Below, piece after piece: positions 54,482 to 62,829 of a stretch of DNA of 64,000 nt. Each line of letters starts with the position of its first letter. Positions within the stretch are counted from its first letter, which is position 1. The notes under the pieces are model-generated. The model made no database searches, was not told where the DNA came from, and worked only from the letters and a program-made list of their open reading frames with translations. The DNA is from Stieleria sp. JC731. GTDB lineage: Bacteria; Planctomycetota; Planctomycetia; Pirellulales; Pirellulaceae. The position numbers were made by a program, and so were the translations under genes. The DNA lies in NCBI RefSeq assembly GCF_020966635.1, contig NZ_JAJKFQ010000011.1:930001-994000 (forward strand), given 5' to 3'.

Positions 54482-54736
54482 TCACTCTGATTGGTCATAG
54501 CCACAGATCACTGTAATCTCTTCACCACAGGTGCAGGAGATCACGATGGATTCGATTCGGTCACCTTGTTTGATGACACGAACTTCGGGTTCACGGCGAC
54601 ATGCTTCGGGGGCGTGTTTGGCAACAGGTGGATTGCTAACGCTGTCGATGCGTGTGTTGGGAACACCGGCGCGTGCCATTGGGCCGACCGGTCGAACACG
54701 CCGTGGTTGTTCATTGACAGCTAACTTGTCTTCCAC
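54482..54736 (-). CDS. Small hypothetical protein with C-terminal CxCG motif
   Basis: 84 residues from GTG at 54736, with a strong ribosome site AGGGAGG seven bases before, lying inside the 3' end of the sigma-factor gene (16-base overlap). The N-terminal half is Pro/Arg-rich; the last 35 residues (VRVIKQGDRIESIVISCTCGEEITVICGYD) form a beta-rich segment with CTCG and a second Cys, like a minimal metal-binding or CsrA-like strand pattern. The overlap shows it is translated with the sigma factor. It could be its regulator (an anti-sigma analogue), which is inference. No FlgM similarity is seen. Confidence 0.55.
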   Translation of the reverse strand: MEDKLAVNEQPRRVRPVGPMARAGVPNTRIDSVSNPPVAKHAPEACRREPEVRVIKQGDRIESIVISCTCGEEITVICGYDQSE

Positions 54737-55431
54737 CGAATCGCCTCCCTTAATTTAAACTTGCCCGAAGCGAGCAAGCGTGAGACGCGAGACTCACTCA
54801 AACCCATCGCCGCTCCGATCTCTGCCAGGTTCAATTCTTCACTGAAATACAGAGTCAGGACCAAGCGTTCTTTGTCTGGCAATTGTTCAATCAAATCACC
54901 GATCAACTCTGCTAGTTCTTCTCTTTCGGCCAGATCTTCCGCAGAATCGATTTTGGTCCGCCAAGTTTTGTGAACAACATCTGACAGATCCTCCCAGTTA
55001 TCTGGCTTGACGAAACGCATCGCTTCTAAGCATTCCACCACTTCGCTGACCGTTAGCCCTGATCGCTTCGAAATCTCTTCAGGACTGATCGGTGGCTCCA
55101 TGGTTTCGCAGATGCGTTTAACCACATTAACCATGCGCATGACGCGCGGCGACAGCGGATTCAGTTTGCGCATCTCGTCAACGATCGCACCGCGGATGCG
55201 TGGGTAAGCGAACGTTCGAAAGGCAACACCTTGTGAGCTATCGAAGCTGTTGGCCGCTTGAACCAATCCCAAAACACCCGCCGAGTGAAGATTCTCTCGG
55301 TGGTCACGATCGCGCACGACGAAAGTCATGGTGCTTAGGATGCGACCGACATAGTCGATGTTATCCAGCACCAATTGATCGCGTGCGGATTGCGATGAGC
55401 GTTTATAGGTTGAATCAAGGGTGGCTTTCAT
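54721..55431 (-). CDS. fliA: FliA/WhiG-type RNA polymerase sigma factor for flagellar genes
   Basis: 236 residues from ATG at 55431 (a GTG one codon earlier is possible). Sigma region 2 is seen in LHSAGVLGLVQAANSFDSSQ and AFRTFAYPRIRGAIVDEMRK. Region 3 is ISPEEISKRSGLTVSEV, and region 4 is LPDKERLVLTLYFSEELNLA followed by the HTH ESRVSRLLASGKFKLR. This is the sigma-28 class that transcribes late flagellar genes. It lies within the flagellar gene group, two bases after the small membrane protein gene, and overlaps the next small gene. Homology to SigD/WhiG is clear; its regulon here is inferred from context. Confidence 0.9.
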   Translation of the reverse strand: MKATLDSTYKRSSQSARDQLVLDNIDYVGRILSTMTFVVRDRDHRENLHSAGVLGLVQAANSFDSSQGVAFRTFAYPRIRGAIVDEMRKLNPLSPRVMRMVNVVKRICETMEPPISPEEISKRSGLTVSEVVECLEAMRFVKPDNWEDLSDVVHKTWRTKIDSAEDLAEREELAELIGDLIEQLPDKERLVLTLYFSEELNLAEIGAAMGLSESRVSRLLASGKFKLREAIRWKTS

Positions 55432-55433
55432 CA

Positions 55434-55676
55434 CTATCCACGATCAGTTTTGTAGCCGGAATCGGCTAAGCGGATGACACCGACGCCGAGCGAAACGACC
55501 GTCCCGAGTATTAACGAGGAAACGGTAGCACGCGTCAGGATGGTGAAGGCTTCCAATCGCAGGAAGACTCCGATCAGCGTGACGGCAATGGCCGTCAACA
55601 GTCCAGCTAACATGCCGAACGGAAACGCTTGTTGTTGCCGCATTTCCTTTCGCCGTGTCATACGACGGTTACTCAT
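55434..55676 (-). CDS. Small membrane protein between flhA and fliA
   Basis: 80 residues from ATG at 55676, which overlaps the flhA stop (TGATG). The N-terminus is strongly basic (NRRMTRRKEMRQQQ), followed by two membrane segments (FGMLAGLLTAIAVTLIGVFL and ATVSSLILGTVVSLGVGVIRL). In many bacteria flhF and flhG lie at this spot; this protein has no similarity to them. Function unknown, though its coupling to flhA suggests a role near the export gate. Confidence 0.65.
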   Translation of the reverse strand: MSNRRMTRRKEMRQQQAFPFGMLAGLLTAIAVTLIGVFLRLEAFTILTRATVSSLILGTVVSLGVGVIRLADSGYKTDRG

Positions 55677-57805
55677 CAATTACCCTCCGTGCCGGAATCG
55701 GCGCCATTCATTCCAAGAATTTGCGGTTCACCCGAACCGCGGCCACCGATGATGTCTTCGTAGCGGATCATCCCTTCAGACTCGATTCGAAGGTCTTGAG
55801 GGATTTCGCTATAGGCGATGATGCTGACTTCGGCCAACGATCGAAAGATGGTCCGATGCAGTGGATATCGGATTGAGGAATCGACGAGAACTGCCGCGGT
55901 CTGATTCTTCAATCGCGAGGCTTCCCATTTCGATTGAATGTCCATGATCAGCCGCTCCAATTGGTCTGGTCGCAGTAAGATCGACTCCGCATTCGCGCTC
56001 TCGCGGAAGTGATGTTCTAGGCGTGGTTCAAGGATGATGACTCGAACGTTTCCGTTGGCATCGCGAAAGCGATCACAGATGATGTGTCCGATGTTCCCGC
56101 GGATCTTTTCTGTCAATTGAACGGGATCCTTAATTTGATGGCCAAACTGGACCGCCGACTCGACAATCTTTTCCAATGCCGTGATCGAGATTCGCTCCCG
56201 CAGCAGATGGATGAGCACTTGATGTAGGGTTGCCGGTCGGACCGTATCGGGCTTAATTTCGTCGACCGTTGTCGGTGCGATTTCCTTAAGCTTCTCTAGC
56301 ATGGATTGCAGGTCTTGGCGACTTAAAAGCTCGTGCGCATGTTTGCGAAGGCACTCGCTTAGATGAGTGATCAATACCGTCGGGGCATCGACGACGGTGA
56401 ACCCTAGGACTTCAGCACGTCGTCGCGACGTTTCGGAAATCCATTTCGCGGGCAAGTCAAACGCAGGGTCTCGGATCGGTTCGCCTTCTAATTCGGCATT
56501 AATGTTTCCCGGATTGATCGCTAGGAAATCGTTGACGTGCAACTTTCCGCGAGCGATTTCACGCCCGCAAATTAGGAATCGATACTCGTTCACGCCGATC
56601 TGGAGGTTGTCCCTAATGCGAGCTGCCGGAACCCAGAAGCCGTGTTCCATCGCGACGTCTTCTCGCAAAGTCGAAATCCGTTCGGCGATCCCTTTGCCGT
56701 GCTTGGGCTCTGCCAGGGAAATCAATCCGGCACCGATTTCGATAATCACCCTTTCAGGCTGAATGAACTTTTGAAGCCCACGTTCCTCTGGCGGTGGCGG
56801 TGCTTCGGTTGGACCGGTATCCGGTTTGGATTCAGCTTCCTGCCGCTCGGCCTTTTGTTTTGCGAGATACACAAACGCAAAGATGACGATCGCCAAAAAG
56901 ATAAACGGCAGCTTGGGAAAGCCCGGTGTGATCGCGATGCATAGCAAGATCACCGGGCCCAGATATAGTGAGCGATATGCCCCGGAAACCTGTTGGTTGA
57001 TTTCGTCACCGAGACTGGACTCCGACGCGCTTTTGGTCACCAGAATACCGGCGCTGGTGGCGATGATCAGTGCAGGGATCTGCGAAACCAAGCCGTCACC
57101 GATCGTTAAGATCGAATAGACTTGCAACGCATCCGTGATCGCCTGGCCATTGCTGACGCCAAGCACCACGCCGCCTAGGATGTTGACGACCATGATGATC
57201 AGGCCGGCGATCGCATCTCCGCGGACGTACTTACTGGCACCATCCATCGCCCCGTAAAACTCGGCCTCTTGTGTCAGGCCTTTACGACGGGTTCGAGCTT
57301 CGTTCTCGTCGATCGCGCCACTGTTCAGCTCGGCATCGATCGCCATTTGCTTACCGGGCATCGCGTCCAACGTGAATCTCGCGTTGACTTCGGAGATCCG
57401 CGTCGCACCTTTGGTGATCACGATGAACTGAATCGTGACCAGGATCAGGAAGATCACGATCCCGACGACAAGGTTCCCGCCGACGACAAAGTCACCAAAG
57501 GTTAGAACGATCTTTCCGGCGTTGCCATCAAGCAGAATCAAGCGGGTGGTTGCGACGTTCAGTGACAAACGCAACAGCGTTAGCAGCAACAACAAAGACG
57601 GAAACGATGCAAGGTCCAGCGGCTTCTTTGCGCCCAAGGTGACCAGCAGGAGCAATACCGCCGAAGCGATGTTGCACGCCAAGAACATGTCCAACAAGAA
57701 CGTTGGCAGAGGGATGATCAATACGACCAGCATTAGCAAGAATGAGGCCGAGAGCCACAACTCACTTCGCTGCAAGAATCCGAAATTGGAGTCCGTGTCT
57801 TTCAT
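55676..57805 (-). CDS. flhA: Flagellar type III export gate protein
   Basis: 709 residues. The N-terminal half carries eight membrane helices (SFLLMLVVLIIPLPTFLLDM and SAVLLLLVTLGAKKPLDLAS). Between helices lies the conserved FHIPEP-type loop region (INARFTLDAMPGKQMAIDAELNSG in variant form), then EAEFYGAMDGASKYVRGDAIAG. The C-terminal cytoplasmic half starts after EERGLQKFIQPERVIIEIG and contains the FlhA_C ring domain with LTHLSECLRKHAHELLSRQD. FlhA forms a nonameric ring that accepts export substrates with chaperones. It lies 83 bases after fliP and overlaps the following small gene. Length and motifs are normal. Confidence 0.95.
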   Translation of the reverse strand: MKDTDSNFGFLQRSELWLSASFLLMLVVLIIPLPTFLLDMFLACNIASAVLLLLVTLGAKKPLDLASFPSLLLLLTLLRLSLNVATTRLILLDGNAGKIVLTFGDFVVGGNLVVGIVIFLILVTIQFIVITKGATRISEVNARFTLDAMPGKQMAIDAELNSGAIDENEARTRRKGLTQEAEFYGAMDGASKYVRGDAIAGLIIMVVNILGGVVLGVSNGQAITDALQVYSILTIGDGLVSQIPALIIATSAGILVTKSASESSLGDEINQQVSGAYRSLYLGPVILLCIAITPGFPKLPFIFLAIVIFAFVYLAKQKAERQEAESKPDTGPTEAPPPPEERGLQKFIQPERVIIEIGAGLISLAEPKHGKGIAERISTLREDVAMEHGFWVPAARIRDNLQIGVNEYRFLICGREIARGKLHVNDFLAINPGNINAELEGEPIRDPAFDLPAKWISETSRRRAEVLGFTVVDAPTVLITHLSECLRKHAHELLSRQDLQSMLEKLKEIAPTTVDEIKPDTVRPATLHQVLIHLLRERISITALEKIVESAVQFGHQIKDPVQLTEKIRGNIGHIICDRFRDANGNVRVIILEPRLEHHFRESANAESILLRPDQLERLIMDIQSKWEASRLKNQTAAVLVDSSIRYPLHRTIFRSLAEVSIIAYSEIPQDLRIESEGMIRYEDIIGGRGSGEPQILGMNGADSGTEGN

Positions 57806-57888
57806 CTATCCCTAGTTGTTATTCATCGTTGAACCGTCGGGCGGTAAACGAAACCTGCCGTTAGATTGTTGGGTGCTGCGGGAGGCCG

Positions 57889-58617
57889 TCAGGCAAAGCT
57901 CGCTACGAGGGCTCGTGAGATCAATTGCCATCCGTCAACAAGGACAAACAGAAGCAGCTTGCAAGGCGTCGAAACGACGACCGGAGGCATCATCATCATT
58001 CCAAGTGCCATCAAGATGGTGGAGATCACCAAATCGATCAGCAGGAACGGAATGTAGATGCAGAAGCCCATGATGAAGGCCGTTTTCAGTTCGCTGATGA
58101 TGAATGCCGGCACGGCGACTTTCATCGGTGTGTCGATACGTTGCGAGGGTGGCGGTGTATCAGAGAGTTCAAAGAACAACGCCAAGTCACTTGTGCGAGT
58201 GTTCGTCATCATGAATTCTTTCAACGGCTCTGACGCAGCCTGCCAAGCATCGATGTAACCGAACGTTGGCGGTTCGCCTTCTTCTTGATTCGCTTGCGCT
58301 TCCATCAAGGGGATGACCGCGTCCTGATGGATTTTCTCGAAAGTCGGTGCCATGACGAAAAGCGTCAAGAACAAGCTCAGTCCCATCATGACTTGGTTCG
58401 GCGGAATTTCTTGAGTCGAAAGAGCACGACGAACGAATGACAGGACGATGATGATTCGAGTGAATGCGGTCACGCTGACAAGCATCGCGACGGCAAAGCT
58501 GAGCATACCCAGCAACGCCGCGACTTGTAGCGGTGGTGCAAGATCGGAAAACATCTCCGGTGATCCGGCGATCGGTTCCGCGGCGGCTTGGGATAGTAGA
58601 AGGAAATCCATTTCCAT
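57889..58617 (-). CDS. fliP: Flagellar export gate protein FliP
   Basis: 242 residues. The N-terminal signal-like segment is short; the family pattern follows: FTRIIIVLSFVRRALSTQEIPPNQVMMGLSLFLTLFVMAPTF, a polar loop, then IPFLLIDLVISTILMALGMMMMPPVVVSTPCKLLLFVLVDGW at the C-terminus. FliP forms the pentameric core of the export gate together with FliQ and FliR. In most bacteria fliQ, fliR and flhB follow; here they are missing and flhA comes next. Start 11 bases after the fliO stop. Normal length. Confidence 0.94.
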   Translation of the reverse strand: MEMDFLLLSQAAAEPIAGSPEMFSDLAPPLQVAALLGMLSFAVAMLVSVTAFTRIIIVLSFVRRALSTQEIPPNQVMMGLSLFLTLFVMAPTFEKIHQDAVIPLMEAQANQEEGEPPTFGYIDAWQAASEPLKEFMMTNTRTSDLALFFELSDTPPPSQRIDTPMKVAVPAFIISELKTAFIMGFCIYIPFLLIDLVISTILMALGMMMMPPVVVSTPCKLLLFVLVDGWQLISRALVASFA

Positions 58618-58628
58618 GCTCGATACGA

Positions 58629-59699
58629 TCAGGCGGCGCTGCTTCCTTTGGCCAACAGCATCTTAATTAGGTTTTCGTCGATCTCTTTACTTGATGTCTG
58701 ATCGAGCGTGGGGGCTGCGGCTTGTTTGCGGCGTTCGGCGCGGCTGAGTTTGATCGTTGGTTGTGCGATGGGTTCTTCGATTTCGTTGGCGACATCATAG
58801 GCGTCCGTTTCATCCATCGCGTCTTCGAAACTTCCGGGCAGGACATTGACCGATTTAATTCCGCTCGGATCGACAGCCACTAGGACGCGGCTATTCATGC
58901 CGTCAACAAGATAGAGGTTCACGCCTCGTGAGACTTCGAGAACCTGATGGATCTTTAGCTTGCCTTGGCTTCGCAGTTGGTCGACCGGGTTTGCGAATTT
59001 TCCTTTCTGGATCAGGCGATAGACCAAGATCCCTGCGATCGCCAATGCCAAGACGAAGCAAAGGTTGATCGCGATCTTCTTGATCATTTCCGTCGCGTTG
59101 GCGTTCGCCGTTGATGATCCCGCTGCCTGCTTTTCGCGCTCGATAAAAGAATCGTAGTGAGACTGGGTGTTTCGCTGCGCAAGTTCTCGATTTGCCTGCA
59201 GGGGCTCTGTCACAACTTGCGAGGGAGTGACGTCTTCGTAGCTTGCCCGGCGAACCGTCATCGGACGTGGGCGTAGTGTGACCGCCTGTTCCCTCTCATC
59301 GCGTAGTGGTCCGCCGTATGAAGACTGATTCGACAAGACGCTTTCGCGGCCGGACATCCGGTCATCATCGATCGGACGCAGACCGTTGGTCGCAAGACCT
59401 CGGTTGTTTGGCGAGGCACTTTGCGAAGGATTGAAGCTGCGACCCAAATCTTCACGCGATTGCGACGAACGGGTCGTGTTCGGGTCGGTGGAAAGCTGGT
59501 CGATGATCCCTTCAAACCGACGCGTTTGCGATTGGCGAGTTTGATATTCCTGAGACCGAAGGTTCGACGAGCTATAACCTTGCTGTGCGTATGCCGATCC
59601 GGCAGTCTGAATACCGGTTGCGGTAACAGCGCAAAACAGCAGTGTTTTAAACACGCGTCTTCGATGTTCGGTCCAAGTTGAAGGCATCTTTCCATCCAT
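58629..59699 (-). CDS. fliO: FliO-like flagellar biosynthesis protein with long N-terminal extension
   Basis: 356 residues, about three times the usual FliO. A signal-like N-terminus (VFKTLLFCAVTATGIQTAGSAYAQ) is followed by a Ser/Gln/Arg-rich periplasmic part of about 160 residues. One membrane helix (INLCFVLALAIAGILVYRLIQ) is followed by the conserved cytoplasmic FliO domain (KIHQVLEVSRGVNLYLVDGM) with RVLVAVDPSGIKSVNVLPG. The end is charged. FliO assists assembly of the FliP-FliR core complex. Position between fliN and fliP supports the call although FliO is poorly conserved. A start at Met5 (59687) is possible. Confidence 0.75.
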   Translation of the reverse strand: MDGKMPSTWTEHRRRVFKTLLFCAVTATGIQTAGSAYAQQGYSSSNLRSQEYQTRQSQTRRFEGIIDQLSTDPNTTRSSQSREDLGRSFNPSQSASPNNRGLATNGLRPIDDDRMSGRESVLSNQSSYGGPLRDEREQAVTLRPRPMTVRRASYEDVTPSQVVTEPLQANRELAQRNTQSHYDSFIEREKQAAGSSTANANATEMIKKIAINLCFVLALAIAGILVYRLIQKGKFANPVDQLRSQGKLKIHQVLEVSRGVNLYLVDGMNSRVLVAVDPSGIKSVNVLPGSFEDAMDETDAYDVANEIEEPIAQPTIKLSRAERRKQAAAPTLDQTSSKEIDENLIKMLLAKGSSAA

Positions 59700-59722
59700 G
59701 ATTATGCCGCAGGTTGCTTTTC

Positions 59723-60106
59723 TTAATTCGAATAGATCTGCTTGATCCGAATTGCAAATTGGTCGTCGACTACGACGACTTCGCCGTTTCCCATTGGCAC
59801 TCCCTGAGCAACAATTTCGACCGGCGCGCTGATGGCCCGGTTTAGTTCAATCACCGATCCTTCCGCCAGGGCGATTAGTTCTTCGATCGTTAATTGTGTC
59901 CGTCCGAGTTCAGCCGTCAGCGTCACGTGAACGCTACCAAATCGTGATAGGTCCAGGTTCCCATTTCCTTTGGGAGGATTGGGTTCTAGCTGCTGAAACT
60001 CGGGAATATCATCTTCGGTAGCGGTTGCCGTTGCCGCGTCGCCTTCTTCAGCAGCGGCTTGTGCTTCGTCGTCCACATCGTCGTTTGGCTGTTCTCCCTC
60101 ACTCAT
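59723..60106 (-). CDS. fliN: Flagellar motor switch protein FliN
   Basis: 127 residues. Residues 1-45 are acidic and Ala-rich, as in many FliN proteins. The C-terminal SpoA domain reads LSRFGSVHVTLTAELGRTQL, ELIALAEGSVIELNRAISAP and EIVAQGVPMGNGEVVVVDDQF, with ending AIRIKQI typical of FliN. It forms the bottom of the C ring and binds FliH of the export ATPase. It lies between fliM and fliO with gaps of about 20 bases. Confidence 0.93.
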   Translation of the reverse strand: MSEGEQPNDDVDDEAQAAAEEGDAATATATEDDIPEFQQLEPNPPKGNGNLDLSRFGSVHVTLTAELGRTQLTIEELIALAEGSVIELNRAISAPVEIVAQGVPMGNGEVVVVDDQFAIRIKQIYSN

Positions 60107-60127
60107 CCTTTGTCTCCTTCCTTGTGT

Positions 60128-61000
60128 TTAACCATTCTTGGTTTGCGAGACTTGAACCGCTTGCATATTGCCCAAGCGGCCTGGCCAGCATTCGAACGAT
60201 GGTGCACCATCGACCGTGGAGGTCATCGGTGCGTCAATCCTTTGATCAAGGACAATCAGTTGTCCAGGTTTGATGTCTTTTAGGTCCTTCATCGAAATCT
60301 TTGCCGATCCCAGAAGCGTGATGACTTCGACGGGCATCTGCGCGATCATTTCCTTAGAAGGCGATTTTGGTGGCGCCTTTCGTCGGTTGTCGACGGTGTC
60401 TTCGAACAGCTTCGAGATCTTTTGTTTTGGAAGCAGCCAATGGACATCAGCGACGACCGATTTGCATTCGATCTTCAGCGTGACCTTCGTCATTAGGTCC
60501 TTTGCGCGATAGAGGCGAAGCTTACGAGGGTCCTTTTCGAGATGGCTCGTTTGGACCGTCATGTCTTCATTGCCCATCCATCCTTGGCCCAGGCAAGCCG
60601 CCATGGTGTCGAGGAACCATTGAACGAGGTCTGCTTCGATTGCGCCAAGTTCGACAGGCTCCTCTGGTTCTGACTGCTCGCCCTCGGTTTCTTCCGGAGG
60701 GTCGATGCAGATCAGTTCGCCGACAAGCTTTCGGAACTGCGCACCGCTGGAGTACCAGAGTGTTGGCAGGTCTTCACGCAAGTAGGCGACGCTACACCAA
60801 TCCGTTCTTGGCGTTGCATCCAAGATCGACTCGAACGAATCGGTCGAGACTGGGCCGAGCCCGAGCTTTGCCCCAAAGCCCGTAGCTTGAACCCACTCGT
60901 CCGAAAAGAACGATGTCGACTTGGATAGCCAAGTTCGGATCGCGGTAGCTGTGTCATCCAGGCCCGCGATTTCGCGAAAGTCGAAAGCGCGGAGGGTCAT
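60128..61000 (-). CDS. fliM: Divergent FliM-like flagellar motor switch protein
   Basis: 290 residues, shorter than the usual 320-350. The C-terminal SpoA domain is clear (MPVEVITLLGSAKISMKDLKDI, KPGQLIVLDQRIDAPMTSTV, FECWPGRLGNMQAVQVSQ). The middle part (about 40-200) has the FliM layout of a CheC-like fold, but an acidic insertion (DPPEETEGEQSEPEEPVEL) and weak conservation. The N-terminal LSQxEIDALL motif that binds CheY-P is not present. It should form the C-ring body between FliG and FliN. The start overlaps the fliL stop (ATGA). Identity rests on position and SpoA domain. Confidence 0.78.
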   Translation of the reverse strand: MTLRAFDFREIAGLDDTATAIRTWLSKSTSFFSDEWVQATGFGAKLGLGPVSTDSFESILDATPRTDWCSVAYLREDLPTLWYSSGAQFRKLVGELICIDPPEETEGEQSEPEEPVELGAIEADLVQWFLDTMAACLGQGWMGNEDMTVQTSHLEKDPRKLRLYRAKDLMTKVTLKIECKSVVADVHWLLPKQKISKLFEDTVDNRRKAPPKSPSKEMIAQMPVEVITLLGSAKISMKDLKDIKPGQLIVLDQRIDAPMTSTVDGAPSFECWPGRLGNMQAVQVSQTKNG

Positions 61001-61515
61001 TGAACCTTGAAATCTTGAAAGAGAACGTCCTGGATTCTTTCAATGCCATCGGTGAACAGCATTTCGTTAAATTTGTCGTGGATCTCGCGGCGCAGTAAGT
61101 TGTGCCCCAGCTTTCCACGAACGTCTTCCAGCTTCTTGTCGCGTAGGTGCGCAATCAGCCAGTTCTTTAGGACAACGTTGTTGTCTTCGACAAGTTTGTC
61201 GATCGCGTCTTTTTGCGATGCGGCAACTTGAAGTGAGAACGTGCACGTGAGGTATCGCGAGTAGCGACTGTCGTTCAAGTTCACCACGACTTCGTCGAAG
61301 TCCACGAATCCCAATTTGTCATCGGGTTCGGGGATATCCATGCGGTTTTCATCCGGCGCCGGCTGGCTGGCGGTGGATTGGTTGGAAGGGAGGACAAACA
61401 AGGGAACGGCGATGCCGGTCCCGGCACCCATCACGAAGATGAGTCCCCAGACGATGATCTTGCCTAGCCCGCCTTTTTTCTTCTCGTCTGCACCTGAGTC
61501 GTTTTCGTCTGCCAT
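60997..61515 (-). CDS. fliL: Flagellar basal body-associated protein FliL
   Basis: 172 residues. A short cytoplasmic N-terminus rich in Asp/Glu/Lys is followed by one membrane helix (KIIVWGLIFVMGAGTGIAVPLFVL). A periplasmic domain follows with VNLNDSRYSRYLTCTFSLQVA, a helix rich in Lys/Asp, and the ending LLRREIHDKFNEMLFTDGIERIQDVLFQDFKVQ typical of FliL. FliL supports the stator around the motor. First gene of the left flagellar arm, overlapping fliM by four bases. Confidence 0.92.
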   Translation of the reverse strand: MADENDSGADEKKKGGLGKIIVWGLIFVMGAGTGIAVPLFVLPSNQSTASQPAPDENRMDIPEPDDKLGFVDFDEVVVNLNDSRYSRYLTCTFSLQVAASQKDAIDKLVEDNNVVLKNWLIAHLRDKKLEDVRGKLGHNLLRREIHDKFNEMLFTDGIERIQDVLFQDFKVQ

Positions 61516-62017
61516 GGATCAATTGTTGGATTGGGAGGTCGATCGGCATTCTTGCTGGAAAGTATTGGTTGCGGAGGGGCCGCGTGCAGGTTGACGTGAC
61601 CGACTTATCTTTCCAGATCGTTAAAGGTTATCGACGCCGCACAACGTTCAATCCAATTCGGAGCGATCAAAGGCGGGCCATTGAGGGCGAACCCTTACCG
61701 GCATGGGCATCAGTTATCAGACCGGCGGTGGGAACTTCAATGCGTTAAACACACCCACCGGCAAAAGGCAGCTGCCAGTCGCCGCGCAGGTGGGCTCAAC
61801 ACAGCAAAAACTTGGCCTTCTCGGCAACCTCTGCCGGGCGAAGTTCCCGCCGATGTCCGTTAACCCTCCGTCGTTCTTGCTCAACCGGACCCGATAAACT
61901 CACCGTTGGAAGCGGAATATTCGACACAGTTTATGACAGCGGTCAGGTTCTCAGCGGCTGGGGCAGCAGCCGTTTGAGTTCCCTTTGCCGGATTCAACGT
62001 TTACCACGGAAGGTTCA
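61516..62017. other. Divergent promoter region between the two flagellar arms
   Basis: About 500 bases between fliL (minus) and flgF-like (plus). It must hold promoters for both arms. A -10-like CCCGATAA (61890-61897) resembles the sigma-28 box GCCGATAA, but no TAAA box lies 15 bases upstream. No gene, though short frames exist. A small hairpin (GCTGGGGCAGC) lies near 61960. Confidence 0.5.
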
Positions 62018-62734
62018 ATGATCAACGGTCTCTATAGCGGCGCCGCGGCGATGCAGATGCTCGCAAAGCATCAAGAGCTGATCAGCAGCAACCTGATGCA
62101 CGTCAACAGCAGCGGCCACCGTCGGGTACAGCCCGCAGTTCGCCAGCGGTTCGGTGACGGATCGCCCGAGCTGACGATCGACCGCGGCCCCGAGGTCGAC
62201 AAAGTCACCACGGATTTTCGACCAGGTCGGCTCGTCGATACCAATCGCCCCCTGGACATCGCAATTTCTGGAAATGGGTTCTTCTCGTTCCAAAATGGCG
62301 ATCAAGAAATCTTGACTCGAAATGGCCGTCTGTTTCGTGACGCCGAAAGCGGTGAGCTGGTCAACGAAGATGGCTATCCCATCCAGGGAGAGAACGGCGC
62401 AATTGTCGTTGACCCAAACATTGCCGAACAGAGCATCGGTATCGCTAGCGACGGAACCGTTTCCGCCAACGGAAATGTGCTTGGGAAGATCCAAGCGGTC
62501 GCATTTGATAACAACGAAACGTTGATCCCTTTCGGCGCGATCGCGTTCACGCGAGGCGTTGATACCGTGGAGAGCGAGGCTCCGGCGAAGATCGTTCAGA
62601 ACCGACATGAGCTGTCCAACGTTCAGCCGGTTTTCGAATTGATCTCGCTGATCGTCAACACCCGCCAGCATGAAGCCGTTCAGAAGGCAACCAGTTCGCT
62701 GGCTGATTCACTTCAAGAATACATTCGTTCATAG
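62018..62734 (+). CDS. flgF: Flagellar basal-body rod protein FlgF-like
   Basis: 238 residues from ATG at 62018, with GGAAGG four bases before. The N-terminal rod motif is NGLYSGAAAMQMLAKHQELISSNL, followed by the variable domain (PLDIAISGNGFFSFQNGDQEILTRNG, DGYPIQGENG) and the C-terminal rod motif SNVQPVFELISLIVNTRQHEAVQKA. The pattern fits FlgE/F/G-type proteins; the short length and gene order (followed by flgG) favour FlgF. The usual Asn-rich ANVNTxGFKR signature is replaced by MHVNSSGHRRV, a divergent form. It starts the right arm. Confidence 0.8.
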   Translation: MINGLYSGAAAMQMLAKHQELISSNLMHVNSSGHRRVQPAVRQRFGDGSPELTIDRGPEVDKVTTDFRPGRLVDTNRPLDIAISGNGFFSFQNGDQEILTRNGRLFRDAESGELVNEDGYPIQGENGAIVVDPNIAEQSIGIASDGTVSANGNVLGKIQAVAFDNNETLIPFGAIAFTRGVDTVESEAPAKIVQNRHELSNVQPVFELISLIVNTRQHEAVQKATSSLADSLQEYIRS

Positions 62735-62829
62735 GCAGGCCGGATCCGTTTGACGGTCGCCCTCCCGCTTCGAACGAATCCGATTCTGTCTTATTCGCAT
62801 TTGTCCTTTACCCGTAGCAACCCAGGCCA

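Noticed and set aside
61890-61897. Sigma-28 -10-like box CCCGATAA before the flgF-like gene
   Set aside because: No TAAA-type -35 box at the required 15-base distance; one box alone is expected by chance.
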